Source: Centrapalus pauciflorus (Eukaryota; Streptophyta; Magnoliopsida; Asterales; Asteraceae). Taken from it: a DNA stretch of 64,000 nt. The notes beneath the pieces are model-generated. The model worked only from the letters and a program-made list of their open reading frames with translations. It ran no database searches and was not told the DNA's origin. The position numbers were made by a program, and so were the translations under genes. The number at the start of each line of letters is the position of its first letter. Within the stretch, counting starts at the first letter, position 1. Positions 1-11,773 of the stretch are shown one piece after another. The stretch spans positions 62,001 to 126,000 of the forward strand of contig JAANYP010000811.1 in NCBI GenBank assembly GCA_020465985.1, given 5' to 3'.

Positions 1-806
1 TGGAAGAAATGTTTGTTAAAAGAGATGAGTTTGTAAAACCTTTACACAACAAACAACCTGATGACCTTAAAGAACCTGTTAGAATTCTGCAAAGAATATC
101 TACAGATTCAAAGGAATCATCAGAACAATCACCAAGTTTACAACTGAAAAAGGAGAAAATAAAAGTTACTTTTGTGACTCTTACATATGAAAAAGGTGAA
201 TCATCTTCCACGAAGGACTATATTGCACTCAAGGTCCAAAATTCAAAAGGTAAGAGACCTTTACAGAAGAAACAAGTTTCTGAAATCACTAATTCTCGTG
301 TTTCTTGTATGTCAGATGTTATTGTGAAAGGTTCTCGGAAGCAAGAATGGAGAAAGAAGCAGAAAGAAAAGAAAAACAAGAGTATAAAACAAGAGTGGAG
401 AGTGAAGGAAACTGTTGGTACAGATAGGAATAGACAATTTGAAAAATCTGTCTATAATAATAAATTTACTGATAAATCTTGTACTAAATATTCTCGGACT
501 GCTTTTATTGCTTTAAATTCTGCTTCTTGTAAACAAATGTATGCTAAATCCGATAAGTTTGTATGGCTAAAAAAGAAAAAGGATCCATCTTTTAAACAGA
601 AAAAGGTTCCAAAGCAACAACTTTCAAAAACAGTTCCACATCGAACTGTACAAAAATGGATACCAAAAAAAACTGTTAAAAAGTGGGTACCTAAAATAAA
701 AGACATATCTGATGAGAAAAAGAATATCAAACCACATGATTTACCAAAGTCAAAAGTACCTAACTATAAGTGGGTACCTCATGTTTTATTTCGTCTTATA
801 GGTAAA
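1..806 (+). pseudogene. Copia-1 gag C-terminal part
   Basis: The window opens inside this frame, which runs open to a stop near 824. It is lysine- and serine-rich and low in complexity, with several repeats of a K-W-V/I-P-K pattern near the end (about codons 210-250). The same pattern occurs in copia E at 55100-56450, which supports it as the spacer between the CCHC part of gag and the protease. No catalytic motif is visible. The protease that follows is in another frame, and the junction at 801/802 looks like a splice acceptor. The true start and the zinc knuckle are off-window. Confidence 0.7.
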
Positions 807-2342
807 TCATGTGTGGTACCTTGACTCCGGCTGCTCAAAGCACATGACCGGACAGAGAGAAACACTCACTAACTTTGTTGATAATTTCTGTGGGACGTTC
901 CGATTCGGGAAGGATCAAGTTTGTCTGATCAAAGGATACGGGAGTCTTGCGTACGATAAGATAACAATTCAGAAAGTCTTCTATGTTGACGGTCTTGGTT
1001 ACAACTTGTTCAAGATTGGACAACTCTGCGACAAAGGATTAGAGGTCAACTTCGATACATGAGTCTTGCGTATGATAAGATAACAATTCAGAAAGTCTTC
1101 TATGTTGACGGTCTTGGTCACAACATGTTCAGGATTGGACAACTCTGCGACAAAGGATTTGAGGTCAACTTCAAAGCAAATCGGTGCAGCATAAGATCTG
1201 GAGAAGGAAAAGAAATCCTTGCAGGGAACAGGAAAACTAATCTGTACTCAATAGACCTTGCCACAATCAATCTGAAGAAGGATGCATGCTTAATGTCAAA
1301 AGCAACGTCTAAAATTTCTTGGCTATGGCATCGTCGTCTTTCTCATCTGAATTTTAAAGAATTAACCAACCTTGCAAAAGGTAAGGGCTACCAACTCTCA
1401 AATTTCAAAAAGAGCAGTTGTGCGTAGCTTGTGAAAAAAGGAAAGATGACTAGAGCTTCTCACAAGTCCAAAACAGATTACTCATCAACGAGAGCATTGG
1501 AACTGTTACATATGGACTTATGTGGACCAATGAGAGTACAGATATGTGTTGGTAATAGTCGATGACTACTCCAGATACTCATGGGTATTCTTCCTGCGTT
1601 CCAAATCTGATGCTACCAAGATAATAATAGACTTCATCCGAAGAATTCAAGTCAAGTGCAGCTATCAGTTCAAACCATCAGATCAGATAATGGGATAGAA
1701 TTTTAGAACAAATCTCTCAAATCGTTTCTGAATTCTATGGGAATATCACATCAATTCTGAACAGCTCGTACTCCACAACAAAATGGTGTCGTTGAACAAA
1801 GAAATCGGACACTAGTGGAATCTGTAAGAACAATGCTGGCATATTCCAATCTTTCGTTATTCCTTTGGGCTGAAGCTGTAGCAACAGCTTGTTTCACGCT
1901 ACACAGATCAATAATCAACAAAAGATTCGGAAAGACTCTGTACGAATTAATAAACAAACGTGTACCTAATGTCAAGTTTTTCCATGTCTTTGGATGCAGG
2001 TGCTTCATATTAAATGACAAAGACAATTTGGGAAAATTTAGTCAAAAAGCTGATGAAGGCATCTTCATTGGTTATTCGAAGGAGTCTGTAGCTTTCCGAG
2101 TCTACAATAAGCGGACCAAGACAGTCAATGGAAGCGTGAATGTAACATTTGATGAAGGCGTAGTAATGGCTTCTGAACATACCAGTTCAGGACCCGATCA
2201 TAACAAGCCGACTTCTATGAAGTCATCTGAACAGAATGCAGATAATTCTTATTCAAATATTCTGTTCGTGAATTTCTATGAAGACTACTTTGAAAAGCCC
2301 AAAACTAATGTTTCAAATTTGGTGCCTGACAGGATTACTTAA
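802..2342 (+). pseudogene. Copia-1 protease and integrase, broken
   Basis: The aspartic protease is recognised by the D-S-G-C-S-K-H-M-T-G motif just after 811. A GAG-pre-integrase zinc region follows (W-H-R-R-L-S-H-L near 1325-1345), then the integrase core. The core keeps the V-D-D-Y-S-R-Y block near 1555-1580, the A-R-T-P-Q-Q-N-G-V-V-E block near 1765-1795 and the C-terminal W-A-E-A-V block near 1870. A 119-bp tandem duplication shifts the protease frame. Stops or frameshifts occur near 1427, 1550, 1695 and 1706, and at 2340. The integrase would insert cDNA; this copy cannot make it. The same order and wording occur in copia E. Confidence 0.85.
942..1179 (+). repeat. 119-bp tandem duplication in copia-1 protease
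   Basis: The sequence starting GAGTCTTGCG at 942 is repeated from 1061, so the unit is 119 bp. The two copies differ at only a few bases (for example GTAC/GTAT and TTGTTC/ATGTTC). As 119 is not a multiple of three, the duplication throws the downstream reading frame. It is private to this copy: copia E has a single copy here. Confidence 0.9.
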
Positions 2343-2690
2343 GATCCAGTCGTAGTCTCGGACTATTCTCATCAACCCATTTCAGAAGAAACTGGAGAGG
2401 CTTCAACGACATACATGCACTTACCTACTGATAGTGTACAACCCATTCAACCTCCAGTATCATTTGAAACCCCCTTACCATCTGAAAACTCAGAAACCCC
2501 TATCTCAGATAATATACCATCAACATCAGAAGCTAACCCCCCGAATTCCATAGTTAGATTTAAATCCCAATCAAGACCAAATTCAACCTTATCCACATAC
2601 CTTTAAGTGGACAAGAAATCACCCAACTGAAAATATCATAGGTGATCCTTCTGCATCAGTCCAAACCAGATGAGCAACAATAAACGAGTG
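2343..2690 (+). pseudogene. Copia-1 integrase-RT linker
   Basis: This is a proline-, serine- and threonine-rich stretch with an open frame at 2415-2606, interrupted by stops before and after. It occupies the position of the poorly conserved linker between integrase and reverse transcriptase in copia polyproteins. No domain is recognisable. Confidence 0.6.
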
Positions 2691-3802
2691 TTTATATTTC
2701 AAACTTTCTGAGAAAAATTGAGCCAAAGAATGTTAAAGAAGCTCTTCTGGATGCTGATTGGATTGTGGCAATGCAAGAAGAGCTGAATCAGTTCGAAAGG
2801 TTAAAGGTCTGGATATTGGTAGAGCGACCAAAAGATAAATCAATCATTGGCACGAAGTGGATTTTCTAGAATAAGAAGGATGAACATGGTGTCATCATTC
2901 GTAACAAGGCTCGCCTCATCGCCAAAGGATACACTCAACAAGAAGGGATCGATTACGATGAAACTTTCGCTCCAGTTGCAAGAATAGAAGCAATTAGGAT
3001 GTTTCTGGCATTTGCTGCTCATAAAAACTTTACAGTTTACCAAATGGATGTAAAAACTGCGTTTTTTAACGGGGAACTAACAGATGAAGTGTAAACATAT
3101 CAGCCTGAAGGGTTTACTGATCCTTCAAAGCATGATCATGTATATATTTTAGATAAATCCCTATATGGCCTTAAACAAGCACCTCGTGCTTGGTATGATG
3201 CACTTTCAACATACTTGTTGAAATGTGGATTTAACAAAGGTGCAGTGGATACTACCCTGTTTATAAAACGTCAGGGGCCAGATATTATAGTAATTCAAAT
3301 ATATGTAGATGATATAATATTTGGGTCTACAAATCCAGAATTTTGCAAGAAATTCGCTTTCCTAATGTCCCAGAAATTTGAAATAAGCATGATGGGAGAA
3401 ATAAATTTTTTCTTAGGTTTACAAGTTAAACAACTGACTGATAGAAAATTTATCAATCAGTCCAAATATATTCAAGACATGTTAAAGAAATTTAACATGG
3501 TCAATTGTACTCCTATGAAAACTCCCATGGCTCCGGATTCCAAATCCAAACTCGAAGAGGACATTTCAGGGAAACCTGTAGATGTAACTCATTATCGATA
3601 TTGGGTCATTAATGTATTTAACTGCAAGTAGACCTGATATTAGGTTTGCTACATGTGTTTGTGCTAGATATCAGACAAATCCAAAAGAATCACATTTAGC
3701 TGCTGCTAAAAGGGTCTTAAGATATTTGAAGGGAACACCAAACCTTGGTTTGTGGTATCCCCGGGAATCATCATTCAGTTTAACTGCTTTTTCTGATGCT
3801 TA
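2690..3802 (+). pseudogene. Copia-1 reverse transcriptase and first part of RNase H
   Basis: The RT begins with the A-D-W-I-V-A-M-Q-E-E-L block near 2755 and includes the K-A-R-L-I-A-K-G-Y-T-Q block, Y-Q-M-D-V-K-T-A-F near 3040, L-Y-G-L-K-Q-A-P-R-A-W near 3165 and the catalytic Y-V-D-D at about 3301-3312. RNase H starts near 3612 (A-S-R-P-D-I) and is cut at 3802, inside the F-S-D-A motif, by gypsy B. In-frame stops lie near 2868 and 3092, and a frameshift near 3600 joins two frames. The missing part of RNase H resumes at 44998. Confidence 0.9.
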
Positions 3803-4705
3803 TGTAACACCCACTTTTCCCACACAAATGCCACGTCAATTTACAATCATAAGTGGCAAGAACGCAAGCATCTCATAGTGCACATATCATAGGATTAACT
3901 GAAAACCACTATTAATTAAAACTTTAACGCAAAGTCACTACAACATGTCACATGCTGATCACTAACTACCATACATCACAACTGATAGCTAACATACAAT
4001 GATCAGATACAAAACACAAATAACAGTCCTCAACATCTACTATCAGAAGATAACAAGCACCCACACACACTCTGATCTGCCCCGGCTCCTACTTTGGCGG
4101 TTGCTGATGTGACTGTGACCCCACGGTATGACTGCCTGAGACACGGAAGACTAAAAAACATAAGCTGTGAAGCTCGTGAGTACGCGAGGGTTAGACTCTG
4201 CAGATAATAACACATAATATACACAACACATATCTCTACTCAAAGGGGGACGCCGTTCCCCGGCTAACAGGCCGCACACAGCAGCGGTTAGCCCACAATA
4301 GCCACAGGAGCGACCTGGCAATAAACACTGATGTATATATATAGTCTCATACTTCATGACTGGTTAGGGAAAGTTAGCCTGCGCGATCACATATCGCGGA
4401 CACCTACATTGAAACACATATAGCACGTATAGGGTAGAGAAAATCACACCTGCACTACAACTCAATCTCATACACATATCACATTATACGCAACAAAATA
4501 TAACTCAGAAAACGGAGCGCTCTTTTAAAAAGGAACTCGAGTACTCACCAGTACCCAAATTCAACTGTGACCCGGAACTCTATCAAGGCTCGGTACGCGA
4601 TCGGCTCAAACCTGTAAATATCACGGATCCTAATATATTCACACAAACCCGACTGACAGATCACATAAACCCGAACACAATATTATAACCGAACTCGACC
4701 CACGA
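3803..4705 (-). repeat. Gypsy B 3' LTR, first piece
   Basis: This piece matches 43365-44260 closely. It starts TGTAACACCC at 3803 and breaks at CACGA (4701-4705), the target site of Sirevirus A; the rest resumes at 25726. In minus sense the pyrimidine-rich stretch ending in AG at 4151 is a candidate intron acceptor, discussed under findings. No gene is present. Confidence 0.9.
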
Positions 4706-5362
4706 TGTTGGGAAATATCCTAAGTAGTTCAAACTGTTAGTTAGACTTTTCAAGCTGTTAGTAGAATTTCTATGTAAGTACAAAGTTCATGCTGTTAGTT
4801 GAAGAATCTCGAGCTGCTAGTACAAAAGTTCAAGCTGCCAGAGTAATTTCACTCAAGCTGCTCTACTCAAGCTGCTAAGAGATTCAAGCTGCTCAACAGT
4901 TTTATAAACAGAATGTGGTGATATTCAGGAAAAGATATTTACACGAAGATTCCAGCATATCTACTATCAGAGAAGTCAGAGTCCTTCAAGGAAACAAATC
5001 AGAAAGCACTATAAATACATAGAATAGGTTTTTCTATTGTATTAGAAGTTTCTGCATATTCAAGTCTGTAATTGCTTTTTGTTTAAGTTTTCATAAGCCT
5101 CTAAGGTTGTAAACCCTAAGAACAATTTGTGTTCTTCGTCTAATCAAACAGATTAGAGGTGATTGTAATCATTCTGATTTAGCAATACAAGAAATTTTGT
5201 TTACTTCTTATGTTTATCTGTTATGAATTCTGAAAGCTTTTATAAAATTAATTAAGTGTTATTCCGCAAACTTCTTAATTAGACTTTGATACAAGATTAT
5301 TGGTTTACACTCTGATCTATTCAAATCAGTTAATCTTAGGTAGTTAAGTTCAGATCCTGACA
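4706..5362 (+). repeat. Sirevirus A 5' LTR
   Basis: This LTR is 657 bp, starting TGTTGGGAAA and ending CTGACA. U3 (about 4725-4900) carries eight or so copies of a CAAGCTGYTAG-like motif. A TATA box lies at 5010-5017. It is nearly identical to 25068-25725. Confidence 0.95.
5010..5017 (+). promoter_or_regulatory. TATA box of Sirevirus A 5' LTR
   Basis: The sequence is TATAAATA, preceded by U3 and followed about 350 bp later by the LTR end. The same box is at 25372-25379 in the 3' LTR. It is the likely core promoter of the genomic RNA. Confidence 0.75.
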
Positions 5363-5364
5363 AG

Positions 5365-5377
5365 TGGTATCAGAGCC
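5365..5377 (+). other. Primer binding site (tRNA-iMet) of Sirevirus A
   Basis: TGGTATCAGAGCC starts two bases after the LTR end. This is the standard plant retrotransposon site complementary to the 3' end of initiator Met tRNA. Confidence 0.95.
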
Positions 5378-5438
5378 ACAGGTCGTTCTTTGTTTTTCAA
5401 AGTCGAAAGCTTTCTTTTAAACTTTTAAATCTTTTGCA

Positions 5439-8086
5439 ATGGAATTTGATAATAGCAGCAGTGGATCTGGGCAAGGACTCAAAGAGCCTATGCTCAAGCC
5501 CACTGACTTTGAGATGTGGAAACTCAGGATTCAACAGCATATTCAATTCATTGATTATGCTATATGGGAAGCTGTTGAATTTCCTCCTGTAGTTGATCCA
5601 GAACTTGATGATGAGGGAAAACCCGTCAAAACTCCTCCAAAAACTGAACTTGAAAGAAAGGCTAGAATGAATGAAGTGAAAGCTCTTACACTTTTACAAA
5701 TAGCCATTCCTAATACTTATCAACATCAGTTCAAAAAGTTTTATATTGCCCATTCTCTTTGGATTGCTTTAGAGAAGAGATTTGCTGGTAATGCCAGTAC
5801 CAAGAGAAATCAAAAGGATCTTTTGAAACAGCAGTATGAAAATTTTTCTGGTGGCAAGAATGAAAACCTCACTCAAATCTTTGACAGGTTCAACAAACTG
5901 ATAAGTGAATTGGAAAGTGCAAAAGTCAGCCTGGATCAAGATGAGGTCAACAGAAAGTTTCTTAGATCTCTTGGAGAAGAATGGACAGTTTATGCTGCTC
6001 AATAGAGAACAAAAGACACTCTTGATGAAATAGAACTGGATGATCTATACAACAGTCTGAGAGTGTTTGAGACTGAGATTGATACTAAAAGAAATCTCTT
6101 TCTTATAATCACAATACTGCTCTTTTGTCATCTGAAAAATCTAATTGCAGTGATTCCTTTTCAGGTGGTGATGGTAACTCTACTGAAGCTCACTATGAGG
6201 CTTTTGTTGCCAATGATGGACTGTTTGCACTAAATGCTGAACATCTAGAACAGATTCATCCAGATGATCTTGAAGAGATGGATCTGAAATGGCAACATGC
6301 AATGCTGACCATGAGGGCCAAAAGGTTTCTAAAAAGAATTGGAAGAACCACCTTTCCAGCCAGAGTAGAAGGCAAACCAGCTTTTGATAAGTCAAAAGTT
6401 GAGTGTTTTAAATGTCACAAACTTGGTCACTTTGCTAGAGAATGCAGATCTCAAGGACAACAGTCATCAAGGCCTCAGCAGACTAATCAGGCTTCATCAT
6501 CACAAGCACTTGTCTCTCAAGAAGACAATGTGTTTGATTGGAGTGATCAGACAGAGGAAGAATTTCAAAATCAAGCTCTAATGGCAGAAACATCAACTGT
6601 CACCTCCACTGATCTACCATCTGAGGTAAATTCCAAACTTTGCTCTCAAACATGCAAAAATATGGTTAAAAAGTACAGAGATCATAATGAGAGCATGTGT
6701 AAAACTCTAGCTAAGATGGAAGAAAGGAGATATGAATACATGCAGGCCATAGAGGATCTTGAAAAACAGATCAATGACTATAAGGATAATGAGATTCAAA
6801 TGGGACATGATAGAACATATCATGAGTGGGAGAAAAAGGAACTAAATAAGAAAATAGAATCCCTAAATAAAAAGGTAGAAGAGACTGAACAAAAGGTGTT
6901 GGAGGCTAGTAAGAAACTAGAATCTGTCAATATAGATCTAGGTAACTTCAAATTGGCAAATCAAAAGCTTGAACACCTAATGGAAGTCCAATTTAAAGAT
7001 AGGGTTAAATCTCAGGTTCATCCCAAGGAAGGTATAGGCTACAGAGCTACTCCACCCCCATACAACACAAATACATTCATCCAATGAGTGAGGTTCCTGA
7101 CAGGCTTGTCAATGAACCATTAGCTGAGTCTATGACTACTGTAGATCCTATCCTTGATAACAGTCCTGAATCTAAAGAAGATCAGATTCAAAATAGAGAC
7201 TGTGAGTGCACAGCAGTTGAGAAAGAACACAAAACAATGAGTGCACCTATAGAAAACCAAATTCCCAATAAGAAAGGAAAGGAGAAGATGAGTGTATGCA
7301 CTGCTGCTCCACATGTTTCTGTACCTTCTAACTGTAACATTGCATCTTCTTCAAAGAATAATAAAAAGGGTAAAAATGTTCCAGTCTGCACTTGCCAAAA
7401 GCATGGTGTCCAAAAGTTTCCCAAACAACAGCAAGTAAGGGGAAATCAGAGGAACAAGAACCAGAAATTGTCCAATAAAACTGGTTCTCAAATTCAAACA
7501 GTCAAAAAATGTTTTCATTGTGGAAGAAAGAATCACTTGGCTAGAGATTGTTTTTATAAACCATCTGTTGCAAAAACAGACTGTGATTCATCAAAAGACA
7601 ACCTCTCAAAATTCAAAGAATTCAAAGGTCAAACCTCCTACTGCATCAGTTCCAAAGAAAACAGTTGATCACAGGTTCTCAAAAGTTAATAAGAAACAGT
7701 CCACACACCAAAATCAAGTTTTAGCTAAACCAACAGTAAATTTTAAACAAATATGGTGTGTTAAAGGTACAAGCTCAGGTGAACCTGTTGATACAAATGA
7801 TGAAGCTGCCAGAGACTGCTAGTGCAAATTCTCAAGCTGTTAGCACTACAGACTCCATTCAGACTGGTAGGCTCAAAGTTGGGACTGGTAATGGATCATC
7901 TGAGACTGTTACTGAAAAGGATGGACAAAATACCTGGATACCTCATGTGCTAACTAAGTACTCTCCACAAAATCCATCAATGGATCTTACTAAGTATACG
8001 AAATCAAAGACAGTATTTAGTTATGTTAATGCACAAGGACAACCCAAAACCAACTTGGTTTGGGTTTACTCCACTACTAACTAAGT
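5439..8086 (+). pseudogene. Sirevirus A gag, frameshifted
   Basis: The start at 5439 opens a capsid-like domain (M-E-F-D-N; W-K-L-R-I-Q-Q-H) of the copia gag (UBN2) type. A stop at 6003 and a frameshift near 6095 follow. The frame then runs 6125-7087 with a first CCHC knuckle (C-F-K-C-x4-G-H-F-A-R-E-C near 6405-6445) and a long coiled coil rich in E and K (about 6650-7000). A further frameshift leads into 7084-7668, which holds a second CCHC knuckle (C-F-H-C-x4-H-L-A-R-D-C near 7510-7550). More frame changes near 7660 and 7800 lead to the end at 8084. Gag would form the virus-like particle and bind RNA; this copy needs at least four repairs. Confidence 0.85.
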
Positions 8087-8100
8087 TGTTATTTGTGCAG
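8075..8100 (+). promoter_or_regulatory. Candidate splice acceptor at Sirevirus A gag/protease junction
   Basis: TACTAAC at 8075-8081 matches the ideal branch-point consensus. It is followed by a T-rich stretch and ends in GTGCAG at 8100, then GGC. The gag frame stops inside this signal and the protease frame begins to be conserved right after it. No experimental support can be seen from sequence. Confidence 0.45.
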
Positions 8101-11100
8101 GGCAACCACAGGTCACCATATAAAACAAGATGGCATTTGGACAATGGATGCTCTAGGCACATGACAGGCAATTCTGAGTGCTTGTCAAATTTCAAAGGCT
8201 TTGATGGAGGATTTGTTGCATTTGGAGGCAACTCCAAAGGAGGTAAGGTTATAGGTAAAGGTACTGTTAATGCAGGCAACATGACTTTCAATGATGTTTT
8301 GTATGTTGAACAGCTTAAGTATAATTTATTGAGTGTGTCTCAAATCTGTGACAAACAAAATATTGTTTTGTTTACAGATTCTGAGTGCATTGTCCTTTCA
8401 AAAGATTTTAAAATTCCTGAAAATCTTGTTTTACTAGAAACACCAAGAAAGGACAATGTATACTGTTTGGACACAGAACTTTTATCCAAATCAAGTACTT
8501 TAAGCTGTTTGATATCCAAAGCATCATCAAATGAGTCTGCTCTTTGGCATAGAAGGATGTGTCACATGAACTTCAAGTCCATGAATGTTTTAGTCAAAAA
8601 GAATCTGGTAAGAGGTTTACCATAAAAGGAGTTCATATGTGATGATCATTGTGTAGCATGCCTTAAAGGCAAGCAACACAAAGCTTCTCATAAGGCCAAA
8701 GAAGTAAATTCAATCTCATCTGCTCTTCGTCTGATTCATATGGATCTATTTGGTCCAACATCTGTTTTGAGTTTGAATAAAAGGGCCTACTGTTTAGTTA
8801 TTGTTGATGATTTCTCCAGATTTACTTGGGTCTACTTTCTTAGGGCTAAAGATGAAACTGCTGAGCTGGTTAAGTCCTTTATTCTTAAGATAGAAAATCA
8901 ATCCAACTCAAAAGTTAAGGTGATAAGATCAGACAACGGAACCGAGTTTAAAAATCATATTCTGAACAGTTTCTATGAGTCCAAAGGTATTGCTAGGCAA
9001 TATAGTGCACCAAGAACACCACAACAAAATGGTGTAGCTGAAAGAAAGAACAGAACATTAATTGAGGCTGCTAGAACCATGCTAGCTGATTCAAAACTGC
9101 CAATGACCTTTTGGGCAGAAGCAGTCAACACAGCCTGTTATGTTCTGAATAGGGTACAGATTGTTCCATCACAAGGGAAAACTCCATATGAGTTACTCCA
9201 TAATAGATTAACCCTAATAGCCTTTTTCAAATCTTTTGGCTGTCCATGTACCATTCTTCACACTAAGACTCACTTAGGGAAGTCTGAAAGTAAGGCTGAA
9301 GAAGGCTTCTTTGTAGGATACTCATTTCAAAGCAAAGCCTATAGAGTATATAACAATGTGTCTAAAACCATTGAAGAAAGTGCAAATGTTGAATTTAATG
9401 AAAATACTGCAAATGTCAAAGGCACTGGTCCTGATTGGTTGTTTGATTTAGATTCACTAACAAATTCTCTGAGCTTTGTTGAGTATACTGCAGAAGCTGA
9501 TGCAAACAGGATTGAAGGTGTCAATGCAAATTCTCATGCTGGTAGCACAAATGATCAAGCTGTTGGCACAAAGCTTCAAGCTGCTGCAGATTCAAATAAT
9601 TGGAATGAGTATACAATCATACCACTTCTGTCTTGTGACCCTCCAGGGGTCCTGAATGCTCAACATGATTCAAATCCAGACACTGAAGTGCAACTCCCAA
9701 GTCCTGAGAAAACAGCTCCAACTCAAAGGGAAACAGTTCCAGATTTAAGTCAAGTTGTTCCAGAAACTGAACCATCCACTGGTCCTGATAGAGATGATAC
9801 AAATCTTGGATCCTCTTTTCATACAAATAGAGAGCCTACACTCAGAGTTCACAAGTATCATCCTCTCAATCAAATAATGGGTGATCCACGTACACCTGTG
9901 CAAACAAGAAAAATGGTTCAAAATGAGACTGCTGCTGCTGAATCAACAGTTCATGAATTTAGTCTAGCTGCATTTGAACATGTCTGTTTCATGTCTCAGC
10001 TAGAACCTAAAAAGGAATCAGAAGCTTTGAAAGATTTATCCTGGATTGAAGCAATGCAGGAAGAGCTTCTCCAGTTCAAGATTCAGAATGTATGGACCCT
10101 TGTTGATCTCCCTAAAGGAAAGAGAGCCATTGGTATAAGATGGGTGTTCTGAAACATGAAGGATGAGAGAGGGATGGTCATAAAGAACAAAGAAAGACTA
10201 GTAGCACAAGGGTACACTCAAGAAGAAGGCATAGACTATGATGATGTCTTTGCTCCAGTGGCAAGAATTGAAGCTATCAGACTGTCTTTAGCCTATCCAA
10301 GCTTCAAAGGCTTTAAAGTGTATCAGATGGATGTAAAGTCTGCTTTTCTGTATGGCACAATTGAAGAGGAGGTATATGTGTGTCAGACTCCTGGTTTTGA
10401 GGACTACAAGTATCCAGACAGAGTCTACAAGCTAGACAAGGCTCTCTATGGACTCCATCAAGCCCCCAGAGCATGGTATGACACTTTGTCATCCTACCTT
10501 CTAAAGAATGGATTCAAGAGAGGCACTCTGGACAAAACACTATTCACAAAGTCCATCAAAGCTGAGATTCTGCTTGTACAAATCTATGTTGATGATATCA
10601 TCTTTGGCTCAACAAATGATCGTCTGTGCAAAGAGTTTGAGGCATTAATGCACAAAAAGTTTCAAATGAGTTCAATGGGAGAACTCACTTTCTTTCTAGG
10701 ATTGCAGGTCAAGCAGAAGTCCACTGGTATCTTCATAAGTCAATCAAAGTATGTTAAAGACATACTTAAAAAAGTTTGGATATCAAGATACCAAAGTTGC
10801 AAGTACTCCTATGGATCCTCACAAGCAGCTCCACACAGACAAAGATGGCATAGATGAGGACATTCATTTATACAGATCTCTCATAGGATCTCTTATGTAT
10901 CTAACATCTTCTAGACCTGATATTATGTTTGCTGTTTGTGTGTGTGCTAGGTTTCAATGCTCTCCAAAGGACTCCCATTTGGTTGCTGTTAAGAGAATCT
11001 TTAGATATCTTAAAGGCAAACCACATTTAGGCTTCTGGTATCCTAAAGACTCTCCTCTTGAGTTAACAGCCTATTCTGACAGTGATTATGGAGGATGCAA

Positions 11101-11530
11101 CATTGACAGAAAATCCACAACTGGTGGATGTCAATACTTGGGAACAAAATTGGTCTCTTGGCAGTGCAAAAAGCAAACAACTGTTTCCACTTCATCTACT
11201 GAAGCAGAATATGTGGCAGCTGCAAGTTGCTGCTCCCAAGTGATGTGGATTCAGAACCAACTGAGAGACTATGGTATGAACTTCCTATCCACTCCCATTT
11301 ATATTGACAGTTCAAGGGCAATTAGCATTGTACAAAATCCAGTGAAATTTCCCAAAACCAAGCATATAGAAATTAGATTTCATTTTATAAGGGATTGCAA
11401 TGAGAAGAAATTAATCCAAGTTTCCAAAATTCACACTGATGATCAGTTAGCTGATCTATTTACAAAACCATTTGATGTAGGAAGATTCACCTTCCTAGTA
11501 TCAAATATTGGCATGGTTAATATGGATTAA
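8101..11530 (+). pseudogene. Sirevirus A pol: protease, integrase, RT, RNase H
   Basis: One frame runs with few breaks. The protease motif is D-N-G-C-S-R-H-M-T-G near 8140, with Asn replacing the usual Ser of D-S-G. Pre-integrase is W-H-R-R-M-C-H-M-N near 8545. The integrase catalytic acids are visible in H-M-D-L-F-G, R-S-D-N-G-T-E-F and R-N-R-T-L-I-E-A. The RT has Y-Q-M-D-V-K-S-A-F near 10320 and Y-V-D-D near 10590. RNase H has Y-S-D-S-D-Y, S-T-E-A-E-Y and Y-I-D-S-S-R-A-I. The breaks are TAA at 8623, TGA at 10150 and a one-base gain in an A run near 10770. All else is open to the stop at 11528. Confidence 0.92.
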
Positions 11531-11773
11531 CTTGTTTTCTTTGCACATATGCTTGATTAAGGGGGAGTCACTGTTTCATTAAGAAGTCGCCTAATTTTTA
11601 ACTAACAGCTTGAGTATTTTCTCAAGCTGCTAGTTCATTTTCTCGGACTGTTAGTTGTTTCACTTGATCTGTCAAAGTATGCAGGGTAATATGGTCATTT
11701 CCATAAGTGTGTGCGCGGGTTTAGATATTTTCAAAACCTTTAAAAGTTTCAGTTTCGTTCAAGTGTAACTACC
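11531..11773 (+). other. Post-pol spacer of Sirevirus A with internal PPT
   Basis: No gene is present. An AAGGGGGAG tract lies at 11559-11567, the same core as the true PPT at 25058-25066. Three CAAGCTGYTAG-like motifs, one inverted, lie at about 11605-11655. The stretch ends at CTACC (11769-11773), the Tekay A target site. Confidence 0.8.

Noticed and set aside
4030..4357. Overlapping minus-strand frames in gypsy B LTRs, also at 43592-43919
   Set aside because: The two LTR copies do not keep the same protein, and the frames cover the candidate intron acceptor.
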